Positions 24,576 through 33,597 of a stretch of DNA of 64,000 bases are shown in pieces (the stretch's first letter is position 1; each line of letters starts with the position of its first letter). The notes under the pieces are model-generated. The model was given only the letters and a program-made list of their open reading frames with translations, was not told the DNA's origin and ran no database searches. Both the position numbers and the translations under genes were made by a program. This stretch comes from Phycisphaerales bacterium (GTDB lineage Bacteria > Planctomycetota > Phycisphaerae > Phycisphaerales > UBA1924), in the NCBI GenBank assembly GCA_029260265.1, contig JAJDDO010000026.1, forward strand, positions 372,001 through 436,000. Direction: 5' to 3'.

Positions 24576-26806
24576 AACGAGAGTTGACGAGCCCGATCGA
24601 GACTATTCGCAGAGAGTATCGCCGATCGCTAATCTGGACAACGCTGATCACGATCTTGCTCTTTGGCATTGCGGATACGAACTTCGCCTTTGTGAGTCTG
24701 GCTTTGCTCGGCGTGTTCGTGGCGTGGAGTATCTCGCTACGCAATGACCAGCCGCTCTCGAGGCTGATGATCAATGTGATCCTTGCCTTTGTGCTTTCCC
24801 TCTCGGCGATCAGCCTTCTCATCTCGGGGCTTGGTGTGAGCACCTTTGCGGTCTTTGCGGGGATGCTGCTGGTGGTCAAGCTCTTCGATCTCCGATCGGT
24901 CCGCGACGACCGCCAAGTGATTGTGCTCCTCATCGCGCTCATTGTGGCGGCTGTTCTGACGAGCAACTCGATGCTGACCGGATTATTCTTGATAGCAGAT
25001 GTGATTTTGCTGTTGCGGACAGTGGTGCGTTTCCATATCTATTCTGCAGCGAGCCAGAGCGGCGCCGAGTTGCAGCTTCGAGCACTCCCCAAGGATGGGC
25101 GGATAGACCTCCGCTCCTTCCAGTTCGCAACCATTTTCCTCGTGGCGCTCATAGGCACACTGATCTTTATGATTCTCCCACGGAACCTCGGGACCAGCTC
25201 GTTCGGGCAGTGGGGGTCGGGCTCGACGGGATCGGTGACCGGGTTCACCGATCAGATCGAGCTCGGTCGACCGGGGCTGATATCTCAATCGCCAACACCG
25301 GTGCTCGATCTTGAAGTCTACGACCGCAATGAAAAGAACATCGGTTCATCAAACTCGTCACCCATTTACCTGCGTGGGGCGGTGCTCGGCTCCTACAAAA
25401 TGGGTCGATGGGGGAACCAGAATCCCGATTCGGCGAGGCTCCCGCTGCTCATCGAGCGAATCTCAGCCAATGAGATCGTCGTCCCCGCGATCAATCCTAC
25501 AAACCAGAGCTGGGATCGTGAATACAAGATCTCCTTGCGAGCAGCGGCAAGCAGAGAGTCGACCATCTTCATGCCCTGGCTCCCTACGCAGTTCGTTTCG
25601 CCCTCGCCGATTCGGATTGGGTACGAAAAAGCAACGGGAAGAATGATCCACGATGGGACGGGGTCGTCGATTCGGTATTCCATCCGCGCAACCAACTCCG
25701 AGCTGCTTAATGTGCACACCCCGCCGGGCTATCAGCGCAGCGATGTTGACGATTCGGGCATTACGCCCGCCATCACCCAGTACGCTGCAGAGATTATCCG
25801 TGCAGCGGGCCTGGATCCAAGCCCTTCAACAAGGGCGCCCCAAGACGATCTTTCGGTGATGCGTGTGCTAGAAAACAACCTGCACACGAAATACACCTAT
25901 TCGCTCGAGGGCGAGCCGGTGCCTCCGGGGCAAGACGCAACGGAGTGGTTTTTGTTTGATCGAAAAGCAGGGCATTGCGAGTACTATGCATCGTCGTTGG
26001 CGCTCATGGCACGCAGTGCGGGGATCAATGCCCGTGTCATCACCGGCTATGTCGCGTCCGATTTCAACGAAGTAACCGGGCAGTTTATCGTGCGTGAATC
26101 GAACGCACATGCATGGGTCGAAGCAGAGGTTGGTCCATGGAAATGGGTCACCTTTGATGGCACACCACGGGCAGATTTTCAACAACTCCATGAAGCGAAG
26201 CAGGGATTCTTTCAGCCGATCAAGAGGTGGTACGAGTTCGTGGAGTACGCCTGGGTCAAAGGTGTCATCGGGTATGATTCTGAGTCCAGACGAAACATCT
26301 TCGGCGACATCTCCAATGACCTCGGGCTCGTTCAGTTTGGGTTGAAAATGCGTGAACGCGTCAGGCTCGGGAAGGCCGCGATGATGCGCAAAGCCCTGCT
26401 GATCAGCATCGTTGTGTTCGGGCTGAGCTTTGTGATCGGCGTCCTATTCCTGCGTGCTCGCCCGATCGCAAACGCGATGCTTTACCCATGGGCGGCCTGG
26501 TTGAACGCGATCGTCTTTCGATTTCGGCGACGGAGTTGGACACCCGAGCAACTCAACGCCTCGCTGCTTGAGCGTGGGATCACCAGAGGGCTCGCGCGTG
26601 CAGAAATTGAGCGTGCGCCCTGGATGCCCCTGCACGCGTCATTGATGGATCAGGATCAAGAAGTGCAGCAAACCCAGATCCACGCAGCGCTCTGCCATGC
26701 ATCCGATCTGCTGTATCGGTTGAAGTTCGCCCCCCCATCCGCAGCCCCGCAAACAGGGGATATCCGGCGAGTGCTTGCTCTGCTCAGGTCGTCCGAGAAG
26801 TTGTAG
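24572..26806 (+). CDS. Membrane-anchored transglutaminase-like protein
   Basis: A 744-residue membrane protein of the TgpA type. The first ~200 residues hold six or seven membrane segments (the DUF3488 region). A large external domain follows, with a transglutaminase core: catalytic Cys in AGHCEYYASSLALMARSAG near residue 470, His in ESNAHAWVEAEV near 510, and Asp in WVTFDGTPR near 528. All three catalytic positions are kept. A further membrane segment lies near 610-630, then a cytoplasmic tail with a DUF4129-like helical end. Transglutaminase/DUF58 pairs are common in bacteria and are thought to act on the cell envelope. No substrate is known here. ATGA overlap with the DUF58 gene. Confidence 0.88.
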   Translation: MKRELTSPIETIRREYRRSLIWTTLITILLFGIADTNFAFVSLALLGVFVAWSISLRNDQPLSRLMINVILAFVLSLSAISLLISGLGVSTFAVFAGMLLVVKLFDLRSVRDDRQVIVLLIALIVAAVLTSNSMLTGLFLIADVILLLRTVVRFHIYSAASQSGAELQLRALPKDGRIDLRSFQFATIFLVALIGTLIFMILPRNLGTSSFGQWGSGSTGSVTGFTDQIELGRPGLISQSPTPVLDLEVYDRNEKNIGSSNSSPIYLRGAVLGSYKMGRWGNQNPDSARLPLLIERISANEIVVPAINPTNQSWDREYKISLRAAASRESTIFMPWLPTQFVSPSPIRIGYEKATGRMIHDGTGSSIRYSIRATNSELLNVHTPPGYQRSDVDDSGITPAITQYAAEIIRAAGLDPSPSTRAPQDDLSVMRVLENNLHTKYTYSLEGEPVPPGQDATEWFLFDRKAGHCEYYASSLALMARSAGINARVITGYVASDFNEVTGQFIVRESNAHAWVEAEVGPWKWVTFDGTPRADFQQLHEAKQGFFQPIKRWYEFVEYAWVKGVIGYDSESRRNIFGDISNDLGLVQFGLKMRERVRLGKAAMMRKALLISIVVFGLSFVIGVLFLRARPIANAMLYPWAAWLNAIVFRFRRRSWTPEQLNASLLERGITRGLARAEIERAPWMPLHASLMDQDQEVQQTQIHAALCHASDLLYRLKFAPPSAAPQTGDIRRVLALLRSSEKL

Positions 26807-26916
26807 CCGTCGGTTCAACCAGCCCGTGTGCGCGAAATCATCTCAAAGAGACTCGACCAGAGCGCACGGAATGCCGATCTCGTCCACTTCAGACGCAACC
26901 GATGAGAGGATGAGCC

Positions 26917-27771
26917 ATGCCGGCAAGCAGATCAAGAACTGAGCGTTGGAAGGAATCACTCTGGCGGATCTATGAGCGAGGGGGAGGCTTAGAGTTCACG
27001 GTTGATCGTGAAGGCTCTCTCGATTCTTCGAGCAAGGACCTCATCTGGCGTGTGCGACTACTGGATCTTTCCGAATCAGAGATCGTCATCGAGCAACCCG
27101 GCTCGATGGGGATGCCCTTCGAGATTCAAGATGGATCGGCGCTGATTGGGATCATTGCAGTTGGGCAGAACAAATGGATGTTCCATACCCGAGTGATCGG
27201 GCATACCAGTGTCCGTTCACGCAATGGGGACACGCCTGCGTTGCGTGTTGAGATGCCAACGAAGGTCGAGCGGTGTCTTCGTCGGAACTTTGATCGTATA
27301 TCGACGGCTCAACTCACCATGCCTCGCGTGGATTGTTGGAAGCTCATTGATCCGAGATCTGCTGTTCCGTTTGAGATCGCCAACCAGGCATTGGTCGCCG
27401 ATCTCCTTCAGTCCGCGAAGACCGCCGACGCGACAGATGAGATGGAAACACTCCCAGAGGTCGGACCAAAGTTTGAAGCGGTGCTCTCGAATGTCGGCGG
27501 CGGGGGCATCGGGCTCATCGTTGACAGGGAGAACCGAGCAAACATTGACGCCGGACAAGTGTTCTGGATCCGCATGGATCTCCGCCCGACGGTTCCGACA
27601 CCGCTGGTGCTCACCGCCCGGCTCGCCCATACCCACATCGACTCCCAGCAGAGCACCTATGCGGGACTTGCCTTCGACTTTGGGCTCAATCCCAAGCATA
27701 AGGGCTTTGTCGTGGGCCAGATTGCGAGATACATCCAGGGGATGCAATCGGTTGATCGCAAAGCAGCGTAA
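26917..27771 (+). CDS. PilZ-like (YcgR-type) putative c-di-GMP receptor
   Basis: A soluble 284-residue protein built like YcgR: an N-terminal beta-domain (about 1-110) and a PilZ-like C-terminal half. It has CLRRNFDRIS near residue 118, resembling the RxxxR ligand motif, and LSNVGGGGIGLIV near 189, resembling the D/NxSxxG motif (here NVGGGG instead of the canonical NxSxxG). An unusual ~45-residue linker rich in Ala/Asp separates the two motifs. I propose a c-di-GMP receptor role but the second motif is imperfect. It ends before a bidirectional terminator. Confidence 0.6.
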   Translation: MPASRSRTERWKESLWRIYERGGGLEFTVDREGSLDSSSKDLIWRVRLLDLSESEIVIEQPGSMGMPFEIQDGSALIGIIAVGQNKWMFHTRVIGHTSVRSRNGDTPALRVEMPTKVERCLRRNFDRISTAQLTMPRVDCWKLIDPRSAVPFEIANQALVADLLQSAKTADATDEMETLPEVGPKFEAVLSNVGGGGIGLIVDRENRANIDAGQVFWIRMDLRPTVPTPLVLTARLAHTHIDSQQSTYAGLAFDFGLNPKHKGFVVGQIARYIQGMQSVDRKAA

Positions 27772-27806
27772 CGGCTCAGAACAAAATGAATCGGAAGAGT
27801 AAAAAA

Positions 27807-27833
27807 CCCGCTCGTTCTCGAGCGGGCTTTTAT
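27807..27833. terminator. Bidirectional terminator between convergent genes
   Basis: A perfect eight-base stem CCCGCTCG / CGAGCGGG with TTCT loop. It is preceded by AAAAAA and followed by CTTTTAT, so it can end transcripts from both the PilZ-like gene and the reverse-strand lipoprotein gene. Confidence 0.9.
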
Positions 27834-27851
27834 GAGTGCTCATGAGTTGTG

Positions 27852-28712
27852 TTAGTGCATGACTAACGAATGGTGGATTGGGTTGGGGACCACCATGAGT
27901 TTGGCATTCCCGTCACGGGACTCAAGCTTGATGCTGTTGGTTCCATCGTTCCATATCCCGGTCCAGCGTCCGATCTCAGGGCGTGACTCCTCGGTCTGGC
28001 CATGCTTTGACCAGAACGAGGTCCTCCCATGCGGGGCAACCAACTCGATGGTGCCACCTGCATCGGGGCTGGTGACGAGTGTGACATCGCCATGGTTTGA
28101 CCATGCGTTGATGGCTTCGTGAAGGGCGTTGTCGGTGCGGATTTCAATCTTGCCGCCCCGGACTTGCTCATTGCCTGAAATGATATCGATCACACCGGTG
28201 ACGCCAACGACATCAACGCTTCCACCGGCATTCAGCACCCGCAGCCCGTGGCACTGGGGAACATAAACAGTCACATCGACCGGCAGTCGATAGCCCTCGA
28301 TGGTCAGATCGGTGGGGCGAATAACAATGGTCGAAAGCTCGCCATCCGTGATGTGCTCAGCGGTGAAGTACTCGCCGTCGGGATCAAACCCAAGCTTCAT
28401 CCGCATGGATCTCCACTTGAGCAGATTTTCTTTCTGGACGCGGAACCGGACATACGCCTCCTCGTTGCGAGACAGGGCAACGACCTTGACATTCCCCTTT
28501 GGATTCTCGACATCGACGGCGATGAATCGACCGATCGTGACGGGCAATCCCTTGAGTTCGACGGTGTGGGCGATCTCGTTTGCAGTCATGCGAGCCCGCA
28601 ATCCGCCCATGCGTTCGCATCCAGTCGCGGTGAGGAGCACCGCGCCCAAAAGGGCTGCAGGAATGATCTTGTGGAAGAAACGGGTTATTGTGATTGCGGT
28701 GGGCGTGCCCAT
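27852..28712 (-). CDS. Putative lipoprotein with DUF4097-like beta repeat region
   Basis: A 286-residue protein with a signal peptide ending LTATGC (lipid-bearing Cys near residue 32). Downstream there is a series of short strands such as VTVYVPQCHGLRVLNAGG, VDVVGVTGVIDI, GNEQVRGGKIEIRT and GDVTLVTSPDAGG. This rhythm, with its glycine turns, resembles the DUF4097 beta-helix family, but the match is by pattern only. Start ATG at 28712 has GGAG about nine bases before it. No partner genes are adjacent. Function unknown. Confidence 0.65.
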   Translation of the reverse strand: MGTPTAITITRFFHKIIPAALLGAVLLTATGCERMGGLRARMTANEIAHTVELKGLPVTIGRFIAVDVENPKGNVKVVALSRNEEAYVRFRVQKENLLKWRSMRMKLGFDPDGEYFTAEHITDGELSTIVIRPTDLTIEGYRLPVDVTVYVPQCHGLRVLNAGGSVDVVGVTGVIDIISGNEQVRGGKIEIRTDNALHEAINAWSNHGDVTLVTSPDAGGTIELVAPHGRTSFWSKHGQTEESRPEIGRWTGIWNDGTNSIKLESRDGNAKLMVVPNPIHHSLVMH

Positions 28713-29095
28713 GTGTTCGATCTCCAGCTTTTTGCCCCGGGGGGCATCAGATCACCATATTCAGTCTCAGCAGATGCTAAGATAGGTTCATGTTGTGGGT
28801 CCGGTTGTCTGGGCCCACAGAAAGTTACACAAATTCACCCGTCCAGTGACACAAAAGAGTGCCTGACACGGATGTACATCGAGTTTATCGGCTTGTTTGG
28901 GGTGTGCCTTGCAAATCCAACCCCGAAGATTTTATTCGCCTCCCATATGAAACTTCTCCGTTCTTGAATCATCCAAGCCTTTGATGCAGATTTTGCGCTC
29001 TCTCGTGTGCCCCGTAGTCTACGCCGCCATTCACAGACGGGTTCAATCGGATCGAGTAGCCATCGAATGGTTGCTTCGGCTCGGAGGGACATGCT
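28713..29095. other. Intergenic region between divergent lipoprotein and RNase Y genes
   Basis: About 380 bases without a convincing gene. Both flanking genes start from here, so it must hold two promoters, but I cannot pick out a good -35/-10 pair for either. It contains a GC-rich palindrome (GCCCCGGGGGGC, about 28735-28746) and a 9-bp hairpin at 28794-28819. A good ribosome binding site, GGAGGG at 29083-29088, serves the RNase Y start. Several short reverse-strand frames in it have no support. Confidence 0.6.
28794..28819. repeat. Hairpin/inverted repeat upstream of RNase Y
   Basis: Stem TGTGGGTCC / GGGCCCACA (nine pairs, one G-T) around the loop GGTTGTCT. No T-run follows, so it is not a standard terminator. 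It may be an RNA element in the leader of the RNase Y mRNA or a protein site. Confidence 0.55.
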
Positions 29096-30739
29096 ATGGA
29101 TCTTTTCACACTTTCTGCTGCGTCCATGCCCGCATCGCTCGGATCACAGACCACCCTCGCACAAAATGGCAACTCAAGCGGCATCCTCCTTCTTCTTGTT
29201 GGGGTGATCGCTCTGGGTGTCGGCGTTGGGCTCGGCGTGGTATTCTCAGGATTGCTTGCGGGTAAAAAGCTCCACGCGGTCAAGGCCGAGACCGAGCAGC
29301 TTGTCAAGCGATCCGAGGATGACGCCAAAAATGCCGCCGAGAAAATTCGGCTGGCGGCTGAGCGAGATGCGCTCGAACGCAAGGATCGGGCCGATACCGA
29401 TCTCGAAACCGCCCGCAATGAAATCCGTGAATCCGAGCGTCGTCTGGCGAAGCGTGAAGACCAGTTCGAGCGAAAAGAACAATCACTCGCGGATAAAGAC
29501 CGTTCCATCACTGAAAAAATCAACAGGCTTGACACCAAGGGCGAACAGCTCGACGAAAAAAACACCAAGCTTGATGAGGCGCTCAAGAAGCAGTCCCACG
29601 AACTCGAACGCATCTCCCAACTTGGGGCAGAGCAAGCGAAGGAGATACTCCTCGAACGCGTCGCGGATCGTTCAAGAGCGGAGATGGGCAAAGTCACCCG
29701 AGCGATCGTGGAACAAGCCGAAGACACCGCCAAAGACGAGGCCAAAGAGGTCCTGATCAACGCGATTCAGCGCTACGCCAACGAACATTCATCCGAATCC
29801 ACCGTTCGTACGGTCGCGATCCCATCAGACGACATGAAGGGGCGGATCATCGGGCGCGAGGGACGCAACATCCGCGCGATTGAGAAAGCCACCGGGGCGG
29901 ACATCATCGTGGACGACACGCCCGGCGTGATCGTGATCTCATGCTTCGATAAGGTTCGCCAAGCGATTGCGGTCCAGTCGCTTGATCGGCTCATCGCGGA
30001 CGGGCGGATGCACCCGACTCGGATCGAGGAAGTGGTCGAGAAGGTGCGTGGTGAAATCCACGAGCAGCTCGTCAAGGCGGGCAAAGATGCAGCCGTCGAG
30101 CTCGGGCTCAAGGGATTGCATCCAAAGATCATCGAGGCGATGGGGCGTCTGAGCTACCGAACCAGCTACGGCCAGAATGTGCTCAATCACTCGATCGAGG
30201 TGGCGTTCTTATCGCAGATTATCGCCGATCAACTGGGTCTTGACGGGAAGCTCGCCAAGAGGTGTGGATTCCTGCATGACATCGGCAAAGCCATGGATCA
30301 CGAGATGGAAGGCGGGCATCCCAAGATCGGCATGGAGTTCGCGAGACAGTTCGGCGAGAAAGAAGAAGCTGTCCTCAATGCGATCGGCGGGCATCATGCT
30401 GATATTCCATCCACCACCTGGTACACGCCCATCATCATGGCCGCCGATGCGGTCAGCGCCGCTCGACCCGGCGCGAGGCGTGATTCGATGGAGCGTTATG
30501 TTCAGAAGCTCAATGACCTTGAGAACATCGCGATGGACATGCCCGGAGTCCGTGAGGCGTACGCCGTCCAGGCCGGGCGAGAGGTGCGGGTGATGATCGA
30601 TGCCGATCGTGTTTCAGATGACGAGGCGTACCTCACCGCCCATGAGATCGCCAAGCGGGTCTCCGATGAGATGACTTTCCCGGGTGAAATCCGTGTCACC
30701 GTGCTCCGTGAAACAAGAGCGATCGAGATTGCCAGATAG
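29096..30739 (+). CDS. rny: Ribonuclease Y
   Basis: Membrane-anchored endoribonuclease that starts mRNA decay. Order of domains: a membrane helix near residues 29-52, a long coiled coil (about 60-200, rich in Lys/Glu heptads such as ERRLAKREDQFERKEQSL), a KH domain (about 235-300, with MKGRIIGREGRNIRAIE), and an HD domain with NHSIEVAFLSQIIA and GFLHDIGKAMDHE. The end has the family motif PGEIRVTVLRE. Length of 547 residues is somewhat above the usual ~520 because of a short N-terminal extension before the membrane helix. The stop codon abuts the stop of the next, convergent gene. Confidence 0.97.
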   Translation: MDLFTLSAASMPASLGSQTTLAQNGNSSGILLLLVGVIALGVGVGLGVVFSGLLAGKKLHAVKAETEQLVKRSEDDAKNAAEKIRLAAERDALERKDRADTDLETARNEIRESERRLAKREDQFERKEQSLADKDRSITEKINRLDTKGEQLDEKNTKLDEALKKQSHELERISQLGAEQAKEILLERVADRSRAEMGKVTRAIVEQAEDTAKDEAKEVLINAIQRYANEHSSESTVRTVAIPSDDMKGRIIGREGRNIRAIEKATGADIIVDDTPGVIVISCFDKVRQAIAVQSLDRLIADGRMHPTRIEEVVEKVRGEIHEQLVKAGKDAAVELGLKGLHPKIIEAMGRLSYRTSYGQNVLNHSIEVAFLSQIIADQLGLDGKLAKRCGFLHDIGKAMDHEMEGGHPKIGMEFARQFGEKEEAVLNAIGGHHADIPSTTWYTPIIMAADAVSAARPGARRDSMERYVQKLNDLENIAMDMPGVREAYAVQAGREVRVMIDADRVSDDEAYLTAHEIAKRVSDEMTFPGEIRVTVLRETRAIEIAR

Positions 30740-31582
30740 CTACCCGCTGGCGAGTACCAAGAGCAGTACGAGCACCAACAGCCGTGCATCTACCGCGTCT
30801 CGCTGCTTGCTGAGCATCGTGAAGAGGGCGTCGCTTAAGAGCAACCCGCCCGCGAAAATTCCAATCGCCGGCGTCCATCCGACACCCAACATCAGCATGC
30901 ACAAACCCGCGGCGTGTGCGCCAACTGCCAATGCCCAAGACCCGTTACGACCGATCAAAACGGGGATGCTCTGTGTTCGGAACAACTTGTCGGACTCTTG
31001 GTCATCGAGGTCACAAAGCAGGGCATCCCCAAAGATGATCACGCCAACCGCCATTGCAACGATGAGCGATGTTTCTGAGGGCTCAACGATCGCGATCCCG
31101 CGCTCGCCAATCAGTGCTGCTATGCCAAGTGATAAATGAGCGCCCGCGATAAAAACCGCTTTGAGCCCAGGCAGGTCTTTGGGCCTTGGACGCGAAGAAC
31201 CCGCCGAGCGGCCGGCGTAGAGGTGCACGCCAACCAAGGCTGCGGGGGGGATCCATACCAAGAGCGGATTGAGTATCATGCCCGCGACAATCGCGAGCAC
31301 GAGATCGACAACAACAAGCACGCGTACCGGGACGGTGTGCTTATGGAGGAAGGTGTATCTTTGTGGCTGGGCGATGAGGTCCGCGGGGTCGAGCCGAGAG
31401 TCCGCTGCCTTGACCCGATCGAGTAGATAGCACCCCTGCGCACAGAACCCCACAAAGCAGAACGCTGCCCAGTCCGGGACCTCTCCGCTCGTCAGCATCC
31501 CCAGAAGCAGAAGCACCCCGATGGTGTAGAGGGTTGGCCAGAGGGCGAGATGTCCGAGGGTGCGAATCATCGCTGCACGCAA
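30740..31582 (-). CDS. UbiA-family prenyltransferase-like membrane protein
   Basis: A polytopic protein with about eight membrane segments and the topology of UbiA prenyltransferases. The second Asp-rich loop is visible as DLDDQESDKLFRTQSIPVLIGR near residues 188-210, matching the family pattern. The first loop, near residues 52-65 (DRVKAADSRLD), is degenerate compared with the NDxxDxxxD motif. This could mean a changed substrate or loss of catalysis. It is not beside quinone, heme or chlorophyll biosynthesis genes, so the substrate is unknown. Its stop lies directly against that of rny. Confidence 0.6.
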   Translation of the reverse strand: MRAAMIRTLGHLALWPTLYTIGVLLLLGMLTSGEVPDWAAFCFVGFCAQGCYLLDRVKAADSRLDPADLIAQPQRYTFLHKHTVPVRVLVVVDLVLAIVAGMILNPLLVWIPPAALVGVHLYAGRSAGSSRPRPKDLPGLKAVFIAGAHLSLGIAALIGERGIAIVEPSETSLIVAMAVGVIIFGDALLCDLDDQESDKLFRTQSIPVLIGRNGSWALAVGAHAAGLCMLMLGVGWTPAIGIFAGGLLLSDALFTMLSKQRDAVDARLLVLVLLLVLASG

Positions 31583-31705
31583 ATTCCTTGGATCAGAGGT
31601 CTATTTGAGAGAAAGAGTTCTTACGGGTACCCATTCTGATCGGAACAATGTGATCTGGTCAACCACTTTGCGATATCATGCGTATCGGACGGGGAGTTGG
31701 ATCAC

Positions 31706-32470
31706 ATGAGCACCACAAGCGGACATCCTGAGTCACCCAGCGAGAGCCGCCAGCGGGTGATGGAATCGGCGAGCAGAATCGCCGGCGATACACCCAGCCC
31801 TCAACTCCGTTCTCTCATCTGTCCGTTTTGTGGATCAATCACGCCCGACACCGGGCGGTGCAAGGTGTGCTCTGCTCGGTTTGACCCGCTGAGCCGTCAG
31901 GCGACACAAAATCAGATGGGTCCTTGGTGTATACGCGATGAGGGTTCGCCCTTCCGTCCGGGATGCACATACGAGACCCTGCGACGGTTCATTGAGCAGG
32001 ATGTTGTCGGGCTGGACTCAGTTCTTCGTGGTCCGACCACGCGTCAGTTCTGGACGCTTGCGAGGCATACCCCGAGCATAGCTCACCTGCTCGGCGTGTG
32101 CCACAACTGCCAGTGCGAGGTTGATCGTTCAAGTTTTCAATGCCCATCTTGCCAGGCGTCATTCGCGCCCGAGCGTGATCGTCAGCACATGGGTCTTGGT
32201 TTATCCCGGCCCCTGCCGGGGCAAGGAAACCCGGAGGTGCTCGCGGTCCATGCAGAGCCGGCGGGCACGAGGAATGATACAGCAAGTTCAGCCAGTGCGC
32301 GTGCGCCCGTGCGGGCATCCACTCATGAAGAATCTGTCGACGCGATCGCGCAATGGCGTCGTGCATTTGATGCTGAACGCAAGCGCGCCTGGATCGCGGT
32401 TGTGCTCGCTGCGCTGGTGACGGTGTTGGCGCTGTTTTATGGCATCCTCGGGGTGCCGGCCATTCTTTAG
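31706..32470 (+). CDS. Zinc-ribbon protein with GYF-like domain and C-terminal membrane segment
   Basis: A protein type I associate with Phycisphaerae, of unknown function. Two zinc ribbons are visible: CPFCGS with CKVCS near residues 38-55, and CHNCQC with CPSCQ near 131-150. Between them lies WCIRDEGSPFRPGCTYETL and GPTTRQFWTLAR, which looks like a GYF_2-type domain (a fold that binds Pro-rich peptides). A low-complexity Ala/Ser linker follows, and one membrane segment near 230-250 close to the C-terminus. The start ATG 31706 sits nine bases after GGGGAG; a TTG at 31697 is less likely. The tail-anchored cytoplasmic zinc-ribbon layout suggests a scaffolding protein, but this is inference. 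Confidence 0.6.
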   Translation: MSTTSGHPESPSESRQRVMESASRIAGDTPSPQLRSLICPFCGSITPDTGRCKVCSARFDPLSRQATQNQMGPWCIRDEGSPFRPGCTYETLRRFIEQDVVGLDSVLRGPTTRQFWTLARHTPSIAHLLGVCHNCQCEVDRSSFQCPSCQASFAPERDRQHMGLGLSRPLPGQGNPEVLAVHAEPAGTRNDTASSASARAPVRASTHEESVDAIAQWRRAFDAERKRAWIAVVLAALVTVLALFYGILGVPAIL

Positions 32471-32505
32471 TTCACTTGAGTGGAAAGGTCATTTGAGTTG
32501 TTTCA

Positions 32506-33540
32506 ATGAGGCAAGGTCTTGAATCAAAGCCGATGAACGATGTCCGCGGGTTTACACTTGTTGAACTCTTGGTGGTGATTGCCATCATCGCGTTGCTTGT
32601 TGGGATCCTCCTCCCAGCGTTGGGTAAGGCGAGGCAGAGCGCTCAATCCGTTTTATGCCAGAGCAACTTTCGCCAGTACGGATTGGCAGCGGCGACCTAT
32701 TCGGGTGACTTTGAAGGTACCATTCCCAGCTATTCATGGAGGGGGGGGCGGAAGACCGGTTCGTCCTTTGCCGATCTGAGAACTCCTGCAAGCGATCGAG
32801 ACTCAGCGATGTTCCAAGCGATTGATATCCTGCGGAAACGAACGGGCAATGACGATATCCCGCTGCAGCCGGGGTGGACCCCGATGATGCTCTACAACCA
32901 TCTTCCGATGATCGAATACCTCGGCGCTTCGCTCTACGATGAAGAACTTACGGTATGCCCTGCGGATGAGTATCGAAAATCATTGCGAGAAGAACCGATC
33001 GATGGCGAGTTTAGCCGAAGCCGATTCCAGACCAGCTTCGGTATCGTGCCTGCTGCCTACAGCGCAGATATGCGAATAGGCGGGACGGACACACTCGAAC
33101 AGTTGCCCGCGTTCGGCACAGGAAGAGGAGCGTATCTGAATGTTCGGCTACCCCTGCCGTTTGGGGCGCCTTTTCTGCGGCTCCGCCGATACACCGAGGT
33201 TGCTTTCCCGAGCCGAAAGGTGCACGGATACGATTCCCATCAGCGGCACTTTGGGCGAAAACACATCTACTTTGCGATCAAGGAAGCCCAGATTCCGTTG
33301 CTGATGTTTGATGGCTCGGTTTCAATACGGCTTACTCAAGACGCCAATGAAGGATTTCAACCCAACCGTCCCAGTTCATCCGAGCCAACGCGGTACAGGT
33401 ATGTCCCGGTCGGTCCCGAGGGCGAATCGATCGACGCCAACGGCGATGAAGTCATCGGGCACTACAAATGGACCCGCGGCGGGCTGCGTGGGATCGACTT
33501 CGGGGGCTCAGAAATCAATACGGGGCAACCGCGAGACTGA
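32506..33540 (+). CDS. Prepilin-type N-terminal cleavage/methylation protein
   Basis: Starts with a short leader ending RG followed by FTLVELLVVIAIIALLVG, the prepilin-like signal found in dozens of paralogues per planctomycete genome. The motif ILLPALGKARQSAQ right after the helix is the standard Planctomycetes form. The rest is a ~300-residue globular part with LLMFDGSVSIR near residue 265, resembling the DG motif that ends many of these proteins. Two starts are possible, ATG 32506 or ATG 32533 (MNDVRG); neither has a clear ribosome site. It is probably processed by the prepilin peptidase at 4939-6312 and surface or periplasmic. Function of the family is unknown. Confidence 0.8.
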   Translation: MRQGLESKPMNDVRGFTLVELLVVIAIIALLVGILLPALGKARQSAQSVLCQSNFRQYGLAAATYSGDFEGTIPSYSWRGGRKTGSSFADLRTPASDRDSAMFQAIDILRKRTGNDDIPLQPGWTPMMLYNHLPMIEYLGASLYDEELTVCPADEYRKSLREEPIDGEFSRSRFQTSFGIVPAAYSADMRIGGTDTLEQLPAFGTGRGAYLNVRLPLPFGAPFLRLRRYTEVAFPSRKVHGYDSHQRHFGRKHIYFAIKEAQIPLLMFDGSVSIRLTQDANEGFQPNRPSSSEPTRYRYVPVGPEGESIDANGDEVIGHYKWTRGGLRGIDFGGSEINTGQPRD

Positions 33541-33597
33541 TCGCGGCACGCCGATGGCACGCATAGAATCTCCCAAAGTTTGCATGAGGAGATTCAG

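Noticed and set aside
28835-29092. Reverse-strand frame of 85 codons in the gap before RNase Y
   Set aside because: It overlaps the rny ribosome binding site, has no homology that I recognise and contains no hydrophobic or domain feature.
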